Positions 20,915-34,417 of a stretch of DNA of 64,000 nt are shown here, piece after piece. Within the stretch, counting starts at the first letter, position 1. Every line of letters starts with the position of its first letter. Source of the stretch: Neostapfia colusana (Eukaryota > Streptophyta > Magnoliopsida > Poales > Poaceae); assembly GCA_030760725.1 (NCBI GenBank), contig JASWHV010000016.1, forward strand, positions 19,645,084-19,709,083, in the 5' to 3' direction. The translations under genes and the position numbers were made by a program. Under the pieces are notes generated by a model. That model was not told the origin of the DNA and ran no database searches. It worked only from the letters and a program-made list of their open reading frames with translations.

Positions 20915-23887
20915 TGTGACGCCCTCAATTCTGTGGAAAACCACGGAATCAAGAACTAATGCATATGTGTGCCCAGGATGTTCATCACACATATACATAT
21001 ATTTCACAAACTGAATTCAGAATATATATATAACCACGAATAACAGAGTTTATTACAACGTCTCATGAGTCTTGGACTCATGCTTACAGCGGAAGTCTTA
21101 TTTCTATGCAGCGGAAATCTCTACTTTATTGCGGAAGCAAAACTACTGCAGAAGCAAAACTAAGCAGAAGTGGCTCCATCTCTACTCCCTCCACAGGCAA
21201 GGTTGAGAATAGATCACACGCCATAATGCTCCACTTGATCTTCATAGTAGGCTTCTCCTGCTGCTGAGGATGAAATAATAATGCAAGGTTGAGTACAATG
21301 ATGTACTCAGCAAGTGCGGGAAAACACATGATATGCAGGTCATAAACAAGGTAGGCATAAAAGGCTTATTTGCAGAAAAACAGATTTGTAAAATTATGAT
21401 AAACAGCAACTTAACTTTAGATGTAATCCCAGCATATATTAAATTACCAACATACCTCCATCACTTCCCGTGTTCCATCCGAACATTAATCAATCCTTTA
21501 TTCATACTCACGAATACCTCCTCGTATCCGCTACCATCTCATCTCACAAATCAACCTCGTCTCACACCGAGACCAATCTCATGTCATGACCCAACAGTCA
21601 TGCAAACATCTCATCATCCAGACTCAACAGTTCCAAACCAATAACCATAACCAAGATCCTTCCCAATAACCATCCCAACTAATCATCCCAACTAATCATG
21701 GCAGTTTAGCCAGGTGCTCGTGACCGTAAGCTCGGCTATCATGATAGTTTTAGTAACTCTGCAGAGTTTGCACCTCTTTACCCACAAGTTTGTGATTTCG
21801 TCACCCGTCGGTGACTGCAGAACCTCCATTATACCAGTACACAACCGTCGGTGTATGGTCAAGAGATCACAAAATAGCCTTTACAAAGGGGTTACTAGAT
21901 GTATGGACTCACTAAGGTTTCACCGGCAGGCTAGAATCTCCAATTCTCCCACCCACGGGCCCCCTCTTGTGCCATGCAGTTCCCAGGGCAGTCCTCACTC
22001 GACTCCCATTCCCCGCGCCTTCCACAGTCCATAACACTCTAGCAACTCACCTAATTACTCAGCTAAGCCACACCCATACTTGGCCTTGTGGTGGCACTGT
22101 TATCCTGGCATGTGCATGCATGAACCGGTCCTTAGATCTACGGCAAGTAAAACCACCATCTCATGCTACCACATTGACAAACCCAGGCTTGCCTAGATCT
22201 CCCTCCGATCCATGTTCATTATCATTAGTTTTCTCATTATCATTACGAGTGCAGTTAGCTAGACACATCTATCTCGCTTCCCAATCCCATAGACTCAGCG
22301 AAGCATAAAGCAAAAACCGTACCCGACTTATAAACTTCCCAGGCGACAAGGGTGGTTTAATCAAAACTAGTAAACTCCTATAAAAGGGCTTCCCATCATG
22401 TTTGACTCATCACACACACCTTTTTGCAAAACAAAATAGTTTTATCCAAACATAGGATCAATATGGTCAAGGGGCACTTGCCTTGTTCTTGCGGTTCCGG
22501 TTGTTCTTGATTCTCGAAACCTTGTTGCTGCAGCTCGTCGTAGGCAGCTCCCTGAGCTTGTCCTGCTAGGTAGGATCACGTGCATACAGGATTCACAGCA
22601 ATCAATATCATGCGCAAACCTTAAACCAGATGCGATGATGCACATGCATGCTATCCTATGATTTTTATTAGATTGGTGTGCTCCTGCATGGCTTGCATGG
22701 GCGGAGGTGTTCGGATCAAAGGTGGACGTGGCGATGATCTTGTCTTTTAGATTAAACTGATCATCGGGGGATCTGCCCACGAGAAGGCTTCTGTTCGTAA
22801 GGAATCAAAGAACAGATGCAAAGAAAACACAACGATATCGTAAGGCGGTATTGGGGCCTACCTTACGTTATTTTTGGCCTTCGAGGTCCTCCTCAGACCG
22901 CTGTGCTTTCCTCCGGCGATCTTCCTTGTTGCGCTTCGGCGATGGTTTACTCGGCGAGTTAGGGCTAGGGCTCCAAGTCGTCGGCTCAGGAGTTGGAAAA
23001 GAAGTTTGTGGTTCCGGCCAGAGGTTCTGGGTTCTATTTATAATCGGGAAGAGAAGAGTCCTAATCTGATTGGATCCCGAATAAGAGTCTTATTCAGATC
23101 TTTGTTGAATCCTAATCGTCTTATCTTTGGTAACATCGTGGAAATTTAGATCGGTTTCTGTTGCGTACCGGTATCTTTACGCGTAATGACCGTTCCAGAA
23201 CTCGTTACCTTCGTGGCGATGAGCTCCGGGGGCTCCACGTGTCCTCCCGGGGCCTGGTATCTACTTCCCCGTAGAGACGAGCTCCGGTTGTGCCACGTGT
23301 CAATCGACCGAGGCTTCCACCTTTTTTGGAGGTGAGCTCCGCGCACGCCACGTGTTGGCGCCGGTCTTCCCTCTCTCCCTTCCTTATGAACATGCCCCGA
23401 GGTCGACACGTGTCTAGCAACGAAAGACCACCCGGAGATAAGCTCCGGTGGCGACACGTGTTCGATAGATCCGGGCTTCTCTGAGATGAGCTCCGAGATC
23501 GACACGTATCCCGCGTGACGGGTCCTCTGATTTCCGCGAGGACTAGCTCCGAGGATGACATGTGTCCTACGAAAAATGCCTTTGCTTCTTCTGCAGAGGC
23601 TATCTCCATGGGCAACATGTGTCCCGCAGAGTCGAACCTTTTTCCAATTGCGGAGGTATCCCCCGAGCCTTCCACGTAGCCAGTTTAGAGGCGAACCTCT
23701 CTTCACCTCGCAGGGGCGAGCTTTGAACACGCCACGTGGCCTGCTGGCCGCGGAAGTTGCCTTCGGTGCTCTCTGAAAGCTTTGTTGGCTATCCTTTTGA
23801 TATTTGTCATTGTTCCTTCTTTTCTTAAAATGTTTTCTTCTTCATAACACATGAACATATGCTGACACCCGAGTTGAGGGTGTCACA
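20915..23887 (-). repeat. 3' LTR of A2
   Basis: 2973 bases, complete, with G-box array at 23220-23740, TATA box at 23034-23042, hairpin at 21290-21309 and TTCCGCTG motifs near 21110 and 21088. The flanking ATGGA is on its left. Confidence 0.93.
21214..22562 (-). CDS. Candidate last two exons of the LTR small ORF in A2
   Basis: Minus strand: the middle exon is 22562-22482 (81 bases), the GC donor starts at 22481, and the last exon is 21260-21214 with stop TGA. Against the A1 5' LTR the middle exon has three codon changes, two of them silent. The last exon keeps YYEDQVEHY. The first exon carries a stop in this LTR (TAA in place of GAA near 22870), so this copy is probably dead. Confidence 0.4.
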
Positions 23888-23903
23888 AATCTCCCCCCTT
23901 AAA
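23888..23903 (-). other. Polypurine tract of A2
   Basis: Minus strand AAGGGGGGAGATT lies directly before the 3' LTR start TGTGACACCC. Confidence 0.85.
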
Positions 23904-26900
23904 TTGAATCTCGCCCTCGAGATTCGTTAGTAGAAAATAGATGGGGGAATTCTGCCTTAATATCCTCTTCACGCTCCCATGTGGCTTCAGCTTCGGTGTG
24001 GTGACTCCATTGTACCTTGCACCATCGAATCACCTTGTTCCGGGTGACCCTTTCCTTTACGTCCAAAATTCGGACAGGGTATTCTGCGTAAAGCAGGTCC
24101 TCTTGAAGTTCAAGCTCTCCCATTGACACTTGTTCCTCTGGTATTCTCAAGCACTTCTTGAGCTGGGATACATGAAACACGTCATGTACGTCGGAGAGGT
24201 GGTTTGGGAGCTCTAGTCGGTAGGCTATTTCTCCTCGCTTGTCCAAAATCTTAAATGGTCCGATGTAGCGAGGTGCTAGCTTGCCTTTGATGTTGAAACG
24301 TCGTTGGCCTCGGATAGGCGATACTTTAAGGTATACAATGTCTCCCACTTCAAAGGTCAACCTCCTATGCCTATTGTCCGCATAACCTTTCTGTCGCGAC
24401 TGGGCAGCTTTTAAGTTCTCCCGTATCGTTTGGACCTGCTTTTCGGCTTCTTGTAGTACTTCGGGTCCAAACACCTGGTTCTCTCCAGTCTCGTTCCAGA
24501 ATAGTGGCGTTCCACACCGTCTACCATATAAGGCTTCGAAAGGCGACATCTTTAAGCTAGCTTGATAGCTGTTGTTATAGGAGAACTCGGCATACGGTAA
24601 ACTCCTATCCCAACTACGCCCACGTTTCAAGGCGCAAGCTCTCAACATGTCCTCCAAAATTTGGTTCGTCCTTTCGGTTTGTCCATCTGTTTGTGAGTGG
24701 TAGGCAGAGCTAAAATCCAGTCGTGTACCCATGGTCTTCTGCAGCTTCCTCTAGAATCTAGAGGTAAACTGAGAACCTCGATCTGAGACTATCCTCTTCG
24801 GAACTCCGTGACGGCACACTATCTGCTCCATGTACAACTCTGTCAATTGTGCAACGTTATAACTGGTCTTTACCGGAAGAAAATGGGCAGTTTTCGTCAA
24901 CCGGTCCACAATGACCCAGATGGAGTCGTATCCCGACTGAGTACGTGGTAATCCGACGATGAAGTCCATACTGATGTCCTCCCATTTTCATTCGGGTATC
25001 TTCAAAGGTTGCAACAATCCAGCGGGTTTTTGATGTTCGGCCTTTACCCGTTGGCATGTGTCGCATAGGGCAACGTATTCGGCTATATCCCTCTTCATAC
25101 CATCCCACCAATAACAAGTTTTCAAGTCCTTGTACATTTTGGTGCTTCCTGAATGTATGGAATAGGGTGAATCATGTGCCTCCTTCAGTATCATGTCGCG
25201 GAGGTGTCTTATGTTCGGCACACAAATCCTTTTTCCTAGCCAAAGCGTACCATTTTTATCCTCCTTGAAATCCTTCTCTATTCCTTGTCGGATTCTTTCC
25301 TTGATCTCCTCGTCCGTTGCTTGGCCCTCTCTTATTTCTTTCTCCAATGGGGAGTGGATCTCCATTATCTCCACGTTATTCAAGAATCTGAGGTGTAACC
25401 GTTCGAACTCCTTCTGTAGTTCGGGTGGTAGCTCCTGAACTGTGAGTTGGTGACATGCTCCCTTTCTGCTCAATGCGTCCGCTACTACATTGGCCTTCCT
25501 AGGGTGGTAGTTGATTCCCACATCATAATCCTTGATGAGTTCTAACCATCGACGTTGCCTCAAATTCAAGTCCGTTTGTGTAAATATGTACTTGAGGCTT
25601 TTATGATCCGTATAGATCTCACATCGATGTCCAAGGATATAATGTCTCCAAATCTTTAATTCATGCACCACTGCTGCTAGCTCCAAGTCGTGCGTAGGAT
25701 AGTTAAGCTCGTGCTTCTTTAATTGTCGTGAGGCATAGGCTACCACTTCTCTTTTCTGCATGAGTACACACCCGAGCCCTTGTCTGGATGCGTCACAATA
25801 TATGTCAAAGTTCTTGCTTATGTCTGGCAATACCAGAACCGGTGCTGTGGTTAGCCTTTTCTTGAGTTCCTCAAAACTTTGTTGGCAGGCGTGTGTCCAT
25901 TGAAAGACTTTTCCCTTCATTAACAACTCCGTCATAGGTTTTGCTATCTTAGAGAAGTCTTTAATGAAGCACCGATAGTATCCTGCCATTCCAAGGAAAC
26001 TTCGAATATCCCTCACGCTCTTTGGTTGGTCCCACATCAGAACATCTCTCACCTTTCCAGGATTAACCGATACCCCTTCCTTGGAGATGATGTGGCCTAG
26101 GAAAGATATTTCCTTTAGCCAAAATTGACACTTGTTGAGCTTGGCATACAACTGATGCTCGCGCAACTTCTGCAAGGTCAATCTTAGATGTTCTTCATGC
26201 TCCTCCTTACTTTTTGAATACACCATAATGTCGTCGATGAAAACCATGACGAACTTGTCCAGGTACTCCATGAAAACCTTGTTCATAAGGTACATGAAGT
26301 ATGCGGGTGCATTCGTCAATCCAAAAGACATAACGGTATATTCATATGAACCATACCGTGTCCGAAAGGCTGTCTTAGGTATATCGGAGGGCTTAATCTT
26401 CAGCTGGAAATATCCCGACCGAAGATCAATCTTGGAGAATACTTGGGCTCCTTTCATTTGATCGAACAGGTCCTATATACGGGGCAGAGGGTATTTATTC
26501 TTGATTGTCACCTCGTTGAGAGACCTGTAGTCCACGCACATTCTTTGGGTTCCGTCCTTCTTGTCCACGAAGAGTACCGGAGCTCCCCATGGTGACGAGC
26601 TTGGACGGATAAAACCCTTCTCCAACTGTTCTTGAATTTGCTTCTTGAGTTCAACTAACTCGTTGACGGGCATCCTATATGGTCTCTTAGCTATAGGTGC
26701 AGTTCCGGGTACCAAATCAATGGCAAACTCGATGTCCCGGTCAGGTGGCATTCCCGGGAGCTCTTCCGGGAACACGTCAGAAAATTCCTGAACCACTGGA
26801 ATGCTGTCCAATGTTGTTCCTTCGGCATGGTTCAAATCTGCCTGTTCGGTTGTTTGCTGGGCTGACTCAAACTCGACACGGATACCATGTTTGTTTGTCA

Positions 26901-28388
26901 ACTGCACGCTTCTTTCCGCACATTGGATTACTCCATTGTGCTTGCTTAACCAATCCATTCCGAGTATGATGTCAATCCCGTGGGAGTCCAAAACAATAAG
27001 GTTGGCAAGGAAGTCTACCCCCTTATTTTAAGGCTTACTTTAGGGCATACTACATTAGTCCCCATTTCTCCTCCGGGAGAATTAACTAACATAGCGCATT
27101 CTAAGTGGGATACGGGTAGATGATGTTTGGCAACATATTTGGATGATATGAAGGAATGCGATGCTCCGGAATCAAATAAGATGGTGGCTGGGTTGGAGTT
27201 GGCAAGGAACATACCAATTGCGACGTCCTCAGCCTGTTGTGCTTCCTCAGCAGTGACATGGTTTACGTGGCCACGAGCATAGTTCTGCGGTACACGTTTC
27301 CCTTGGTTGTCTCCTCCGTTTGGTTGTTGGTTCTGCTTGGGCACGTTACCTTGCTGTCCAGGGCCTCTCCTCGGGCACCGATTAGCGAAGTGGCCTACTT
27401 CCCCTCATGCAAAGCATGCCCTGTTGCCTACGGCAGCAGGTGCGTTAGGGCGGGGTTTTTGAACAGGAGCACCATTGTTAGGTCGGGGCGCTGGAGACAT
27501 GGGCACACGAGGTGCCGGTGCAACGAACCATTGCTGTGGTGGCTGACCAGGGCGGTTCGTAGGAGTGGTCGATCCATACTGCGGTGCAGGGGGCATGTAT
27601 CTAGGTCGTACGTTGCTCCCTTGGGGCTGGTATGGCATCTTCCTCTTGCATTCTCGCTCGATCTCCCGGATCTTGTTTTCAACCACAATAGCCTTATCAA
27701 CCAGCTTCTGGAAGCTGACGTAGTCATTGTTGAGGAGCTGAACTTGGATCTCATTGTTCAACCCTCTCATGAACAGGTACTGCTTCCTCTGATCTGAGTT
27801 GACATCTTCGGGGGCATACCGGACCAGTTGTATGAACTTGTTGAGATATTCATTCACACTCTTCTGTCCTTGGCGGAGACCTTCAAACTCCTGCCTCTTG
27901 AGCATCATTACACCAACAGGGATGTAGTGAAAGCGGAAACTTTCCTTGAACTCAGTCCAAGTGATTGTCTCCGGGTTGGCATGGGCGTTGCTCAAGGCAT
28001 CCCACCAGTCGGCGGCAGCTCCCATAAGTTGGTGCGACGCAAAGAGAACCTTCTCTCGGTCGTTGCACTGAACAATGGCGAGCATCTTCTCCATGGATTT
28101 CAACCAATCATCGGCCTCCATGGGGTCACTAGTTTGAGCAAAGGTGGGTGGTCGAGTCCTCATGAACTCTCCCAACCTGTTATGAGCCGGCGGTGGTGGT
28201 GGCGGTGGTGCCGGAACGCGGTTTTGATTGTCCTGCAACTGACCCAAAGTTTGGATCATGGTTTGCATGAGCTGGTTTTGCATGGCCATCAACCTTTCCA
28301 GATGGTTTTCACCAGCTTCGGGGTTAGCAGGAACTCCCTCGTGGTCATCCTCCTAGACGTTCCTTCGGTTGGCGTTTCCTCTCACCAT
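23899..28388 (-). pseudogene. gag-pol: gag-pol of A2, full length but with several stops
   Basis: All domains are present on the minus strand: Gag from ATG 28388, zinc knuckle near 27400, protease (FDSGASHSFIS) near 27180, RT with FIDDIMVYS near 26230, RNase H (YCDAS) near 25800, integrase finger and D-D-E near 25080-24650, and the chromodomain at the end. Lesions: CAG to TAG near 28355; a zinc-knuckle Cys changed to TGA near 27408; one G missing from a G run near 27018 (frameshift); a stop near 26474 after PRI; TGG to TGA near 24988; TGG to TAG near 24752. Several are G-to-A or C-to-T changes typical of methylated silenced elements. Confidence 0.9.
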
Positions 28389-28751
28389 CTGTGAGAGAGA
28401 ACGAAATAGAATAGAAGGTTAGAAGGTTAGGTAGGTCCCTTCAACTATATGCATCAAGGTGAGTTGGACTATATATATTAGTCCTTATGAGGATGTGATC
28501 AAGTGCCGAAGCATTTCACACCTCTTTCTTCTTACGTATGGATATGGACAACGTTTTTGAGACGTCCCACAACTCATATTAAGCACATAATCACACACAA
28601 TCATTGCAAGGGCTCATACAGCTCCTATTCAAGGATGGTTTCCTATACCAGGGTGGTTTCAAGGCCAATCTAAGCTATTCACCCTAGGATGCTTCCTTTG
28701 GTCAGCGTGGCTTAGCTACCTGTGACTTCTATTTAGGGGTGTAACTTGCTG

Positions 28752-28830
28752 TTAACCCGTGGCTCTAATATCATTCTAAGACTTTCTACCTAGGCGTGTA
28801 ACCTATTGTCAACCCGTGGCTCTGATACCA
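28752..28830 (-). repeat. Primer site of A2 with a degenerate second copy 57 bases downstream
   Basis: The functional site is 28817-28830 (minus strand TGGTATCAGAGCCA). The following segment AACCCGTGGCTCT at 28811 recurs at 28754, period 57, as part of a tandem duplication. The second primer-site copy is decayed (TGATATTAGAGCC). A1 and A1b have one copy only. Confidence 0.75.
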
Positions 28831-28833
28831 ATC

Positions 28834-29725
28834 TGTGATGCCCTCAATTCTGTGGAAAACCACGGAACCAAGAACTAATGCATATGTGTGCCCAGGATGT
28901 TCATCACACATATACATATATTTCACAAACTGAATTCAGAATATATATATAACCACGAATAACAGAGTTTGTTACAACGTCTCATGAGTCTTGGACTCAT
29001 GCTTACAGCGGAAGTCTTATTTCTATGCAGCGGAAATCTCTACTTTATTGCGGAAGCAAAACTACTGCGGAAGCAAAACTAAGCAGAAGTGGCTCCATCT
29101 CTACTCCCTCCACAGGCAAGGTTGAGAATAGATCACACGCCATAATGCTCCACTTAATCTTCATAGTAGGCTTCTCCTGCTGCTGAGGATGAAATAATAA
29201 TGCAAGGTTGAGTACAATGATGTACTCAGCAAGTGCGGGAAAACACATGATATGCAGCTCATAAACAAGGTAGGCATAAAAGGCTTATTTGCAGAAAATC
29301 AGATTTGTAAAATTATGATAAACAGCAACTTAACTTTAGATGTAATCCCAGCATATATTAAATTACCAACATACCTCCATCACTTCTCGTGTTCCATCCG
29401 AACATTAATCAATCCTTTATTCATACTCACAAATACCTCCTCGTATTCGCTACCATCTCATCTCACAAATCAACCTCGTCTCACACCGAGACCAATCTCA
29501 TGTCATGACCCAACAGTCATGCAAACATCTCATCATCCAGACTCAACAGTTCCAAACCAATAACCATAACCAAGAACCTTCCCAATAACCATCCCAACTA
29601 ATCATGGCAGTTTAACCAGGTGCTCGTGACCGTAAGCTCGGCTATCATGATAGTTTTAGTAACTCTGCAGAGTTTGCACCTCTTTACCCACAAGTTTGTG
29701 ATTTCGTCACCCGTCAGTGACTGCA
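28834..29725 (-). repeat. 5' LTR of A2, inner segment
   Basis: Starts TGTGATGCCC next to the primer site and runs to the CTGCA target site of C1. Includes the conserved hairpin at 29209-29228. It continues at 39286-41320 on the other side of C1. Confidence 0.92.
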
Positions 29726-32486
29726 TGTAACACCCCAAAAATCTTGTTAAGACCCTAAATCATGTTAAGAGGGGAATTTAAAAATTTTTGGACGTGTTGC
29801 ATGTTTTGCAACAATTTAAATTCAAACTGGAATTCAATTTAAATTCAAAACAGAAAAGAAATAGAAAAAGAAAAAAAGAAAACAGAAAAAAACCGGCCAG
29901 TGGGCCAAAACCCACCAGCCGGCCCACCCAGCACCCGCGCCAGCCCGCGGCCGCGCGCGCCCCTTCCTCCCACTGACAGGCGGGGCCCGCCAGCCCTTCT
30001 TCTACCTCGGGCCCGCGCCGGGACTCTCTCCTCGAATCCAAACCGACCCGGATTTCTGCGAATCCCAGCCGAATTTCGATCGGGGGCGACGTAAACTCGA
30101 TCTAAACCACCCCGCCGCCCTTCCCCGTCTATAAAAACCCCGGCCTCGTTCTGTTTTTCCCACGCGATCCGTCGATTTTACTCAGGTGAGAAACCGAGCC
30201 TTCTCCGGCGAATTCTGGCCGATCTAAGCTCGGAAATACCGATCTAACTCGCTGGTCTTGATCCACCGCCTCCGGGGAACCCTGCAGGTGCAGAAAACTC
30301 GGTGACTTGCGGTTTAAACACAGCGCCGACGAGCCTCGCCATGGTTTCAATTCGGACCTCGTCGCCGACCGCCTTCCAGCACCTCCGAGCTCAAGAAAAC
30401 CCCCGAGGTGAGATCCCCGACCTCCCCTCTACCGATCTATGCCATAAGATCACAGTTCTAGAAAGGATTCTCGAAGATCCAAAAGTTTCTGGCGAGATCA
30501 CCGCTTCCCGCCGCCGTGTGCCGCCAGGCAGCGCCGCCCGCGCTCGATTAGAGCGACGTGGCCGCTTGTGCGCCGTCTATTTTAAATCGCACGGTAGACT
30601 TTAAAACCCCGCGTACCGGTTCGGCGTTATAATCTCAGCCGTTTGTTTTAAATCGGACGGTCCACGTCAGCCCCGCGTTATAAAGACTAGAAATCTTACG
30701 TGCTACCCCCTAGGGTTCTCGGGAAATAAGAGCTAGCCCCGGAAACTTCTGATCTAGCCCCTGGAACTTCAGAAAATCATGTAAATTCATTTAAAAATCA
30801 GTTTTAGCCCCTGGACTTAATAAAAATTAGGAAAGACTCGTCTTTTATGTATAGCTAGACCCCTGAAAATTGTTAAAATAATATTATAGACCCTGTAGTG
30901 GGGTGAGTTTACCTTTTTAGCCCTGTTTAATATTTAATTTAGGAAATTGAATATGTGGCTAGTGTTTAAAATTTAAAAAGTGGGACAAACATATTGTCAA
31001 AATTTAATTAAAAACTTTCTCAGTATTTAGAAAACTCTGGAGTGAGATAAAAATATATTTTGGGCTGAAATGAATCTGTTTAATTTATTAGTCACATTTA
31101 GGGACATATTTTTAAGTAAAGAATAGTTCTGGAAAATAGGGAAAATAATTGTAAAATAGTTTACATCAGAGAAAAAGGTCAAGAATATATTAGTAAATAT
31201 TTTAGATCAGAACCTATTCTGTTTAGATGATGTGTCTTGTTATTTTCATAATAAAGTTCGCATTTAGGCATAGGAAATAAATCTGAAAATATAGCAACTA
31301 GTAAATGGTAAATGGAGTTCTAAAATCCAAAGAATTCAGTTTAGGGTTGGTAGAAATTCTGAAGACACATATGGAGAAGGAAAATGCCTTTCATGCATAC
31401 TTGGTAGCTAAAAGGTGTAGTAATTGAATATAAGGAATTTATTTAAATTGGAAACTCATATATATAGTATGTAAGTATAAATGTGAACACAAAAGTAGGA
31501 ATCATATACACATGATTAAAAGTGCATGCAAGCCACAAATCAACACACATAGAGTAACCACAACACATATAATGGTGAATGACTTTCATAAATATGAATG
31601 TGTGGTTTGTATGAAGTGGAAGTGTGAACTATGTCTTATGGATTGTTGTTTTTCTTTTGCTATATGTGATGGTATGATGTAGAACCTGCTCAAGAGCAAG
31701 TTATTCCTTTCCAAGATTAGGACTACCCATTTCAAGAGCAGCAGGAAGGAGGCAAGTGTCCTTGACCACTTTGATCCTATACTAGGATGTGTAGATAGAA
31801 TTATTTGCATTGTCAATTGAAAATATGAAACCCATGCTAGGAAGTTTCCCTATAATTGCATTACCTTGTTTTCCATGTAGCTTGGGTTGGGATTTATTTT
31901 ATCATGTCATTTATTATTATGCATATGCTTAGCCATGCTTAGAATGGGATATTTGGGACATGAGATCATCAGTTTATTTTACCATACTCTTGAATGAGAT
32001 ATTGTGAGTTATGTAGAGGTAGGGATCAAGGCAAGTTGGATGTTTTGGTTGTGTGCTGGGTGCACGAGACTCAGAATTGTGTTTATTACTTTCCTGGATC
32101 CTAAGGACCGGTTCATGGAGCATGTAACCTGGCTTTACAGTGCCAACCACATGCTGAGATCGGGCAGCTTGGCCAATTAATTAGGTGTATCCCCGGCGTA
32201 GTATGGGTGTGTTGGATGGTGCGGGGAATAGGTGTCAGCTGGACTACCATATGAACCGCAAGGCTCAAGAGGGGGCCACTGCAGCGGGGTTGGAGCCTCT
32301 TGTATGCTGTTAGGGGTGAAACCTCAGTGGCCCACGCTCGTTGGGAATCCCTTTGTAAAGGCTTCTTAGTGATCTCCTGGCTACACACCTGGGAAGTGTG
32401 AATGTAGTTCGTAGCCACTGGCATAATGGAGGTTCTTTTAGTCCACCTGGCAACGGGGGATGAAATCACTACATGTGGGTACAGTG
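29726..32486 (+). repeat. Left LTR of C1, 3' part deleted
   Basis: Matches 34418-37174 and stops after ACAGTG, where RNase H coding sequence begins. TATA box TATAAAAA at 30130-30137. Its LTR small-ORF copy is damaged: the start codon is GTG at 30302, the middle exon has a TAG, and the last exon is deleted. Confidence 0.9.
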
Positions 32487-34372
32487 TACTACGATGCCTC
32501 TGGAAACGGGTTGGGATGTGTTCTCAAGCAAGAAGGGCATGTCGTGGCTTATGCATCCCGGCAGCTTCGGGAGCACGAGAAGAACTATCCTACACATGAC
32601 CTAGAACTAACCGCAGTGGTACACGCATTGAAAATTTGGCGGCACTATTTGATGGGGAAGAGGACCGAGATATATACGGATCATAAGAGTTTGAAGTACA
32701 TTTTCACACAGCCAGACCTCAACCTCAGACAAAGGAGATGGTTAGAGCTAATCAATGACTTTGATGTGGGCATCAACTATCATCCCGGGAAAGCAAACGT
32801 CGTGGCCGATGCTTTGAGTCGGAAAGTGCAGGTCAATAAGTTGAGCTTGAAGGACATGCCTGCAGAATTGAAGGACGAGGTTATAAGGCTCAATCTTTGT
32901 CTAGTAAATAGTGGTGAAGCCATCGCCATGGAAGTGGACTCCACACTAGAGCGAGACATACGCGAGGGTCAAGAGAATGATGAGAAGATACAAGAGATCA
33001 GACAACTCATCAAGGAAAATAAAGCTCTGGGTTTTAGAGAGGATGACAAGGAACGGTGTGGCACGGGAAAAGAATCTGTGTGCTAGAAGTAAAGGAGATC
33101 CGTGAATTGATTTTGAAGGAGGCCCATGATTCTGACTATTCCATTCATCATGGGAGTACGAAAATGTACCAGGACCTCAAGAGCAGGTATTGGTGGTATG
33201 GCATGAAGCGAGATGTCGCGGAACATGTTGCCCTATGTGACACATGTCAGTTGTTGAAAGCAGAACATCAACGACCCGCGGGATTATTGCAACCACTCAA
33301 AGTGCCTGAATGGAAATGGGAAGAAATCAGCATGGATTTCGTCGTGGGATTGCCTAGGACCCAATCAGGATATGATTCGATATGGGTCATCATTGATAGG
33401 CTAACCAAGGTAGCTCACTCCATCCCCGTGAAGGAAAGCTACAGCGGATCCAAATTGGCAGAGTTGTACATGTCTAGGATTGTGTGTTACCATGGAGTGC
33501 CAAAGAAGATTGTGTCGGATCGAGGGACACAGTTCACCTCAAGGTTCTGGCAGAAGTTGCATGAAACTATGGGAACCCATCTGAATTTCAGCTCTGCCTA
33601 TCATCCCCAAACTGACGGGCAGACGGAGAGAACCAATCAGATCCTTGAAGATATGCTGAGGGCATGTGCACTCAAAAACAATAGGAGTTGGGACAAGAAC
33701 TTACCATATGCGGAGTTTTCCTATAACAACAGCTATCAAGCTAGTATGAAGATGTCACCGTTTGAAGCTTTGTACGGGAGGAAGTGCAGAACTCCCCTAT
33801 TTTGGAACCAAACAGGGGAAAGTAAAGTGTTTGGTCCAGAAGTACTACAAGAAGCCGAAGCGAAGGTGAGGGAAATTCGCAACAACTTGAGGATAGCACA
33901 GACACGCCAAAAGAGCTACGCCGATGTACGAAGAAGAGAGCTCGTTTTCAACGTGGGAGACTATGTCTATCTCAAGGTGTCTCCTATCAGAGGACTTCGC
34001 CGGTTCAAGGTGAAAGAGAAGTTGTCACCTAGATACATCGGACCCTTTCAAGTTCTGGAAAGGAAAGGCTAAGTGGCGTATAAACTAGAGTTACCGGCTC
34101 GTCTATCGGATGTGCACGATGTATTCCATGTGTCACAACTCAAGAAATGCCTGAGGACGCCTGAAGAGGTGTTACCCATAAATGAAGTGGACGTAACTGA
34201 GGATTTGTCTTATGCCGAACAACCATACAAGATTTTGGAGACAATGGAACGCCTCACCAGAAATAAAAGAATCCGGATGTGCAAGGTGCAGTGGAAGCAT
34301 CACTCAGAAGAGGAAGCCACCTGGGAGCGGGAAGATGAGCTCAAGGCACAATTTCCGGAATTGTTTTCTTAG
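32487..34372 (+). pseudogene. pol: pol 3' part of C1: RNase H, integrase, chromodomain
   Basis: Begins inside RNase H (YYDASGNGLGC) at the deletion joint, so gag, protease and RT are missing. RNase H continues to about 32820. Integrase follows with an HHCC finger (HHGSTKMY, CDTC), and D-D-E in DFVVG near 33340, SDRG near 33518 and QTER near 33622. A frameshift near 33056 and a GAA to TAA change at 34070-34072 break the frame. The last part encodes a chromodomain ending QFPELFS. The chromodomain is thought to guide integration into heterochromatin (family knowledge). Confidence 0.9.
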
Positions 34373-34398
34373 AACCACCAATCTCGAGGACGAGATTT

Positions 34399-34417
34399 CT
34401 TTTAAGGGGGGTAGAGC
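34399..34417 (+). other. Polypurine tract of C1
   Basis: TTTTAAGGGGGGTAGAG directly before the LTR start TGTAACACCC at 34418. Confidence 0.85.
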
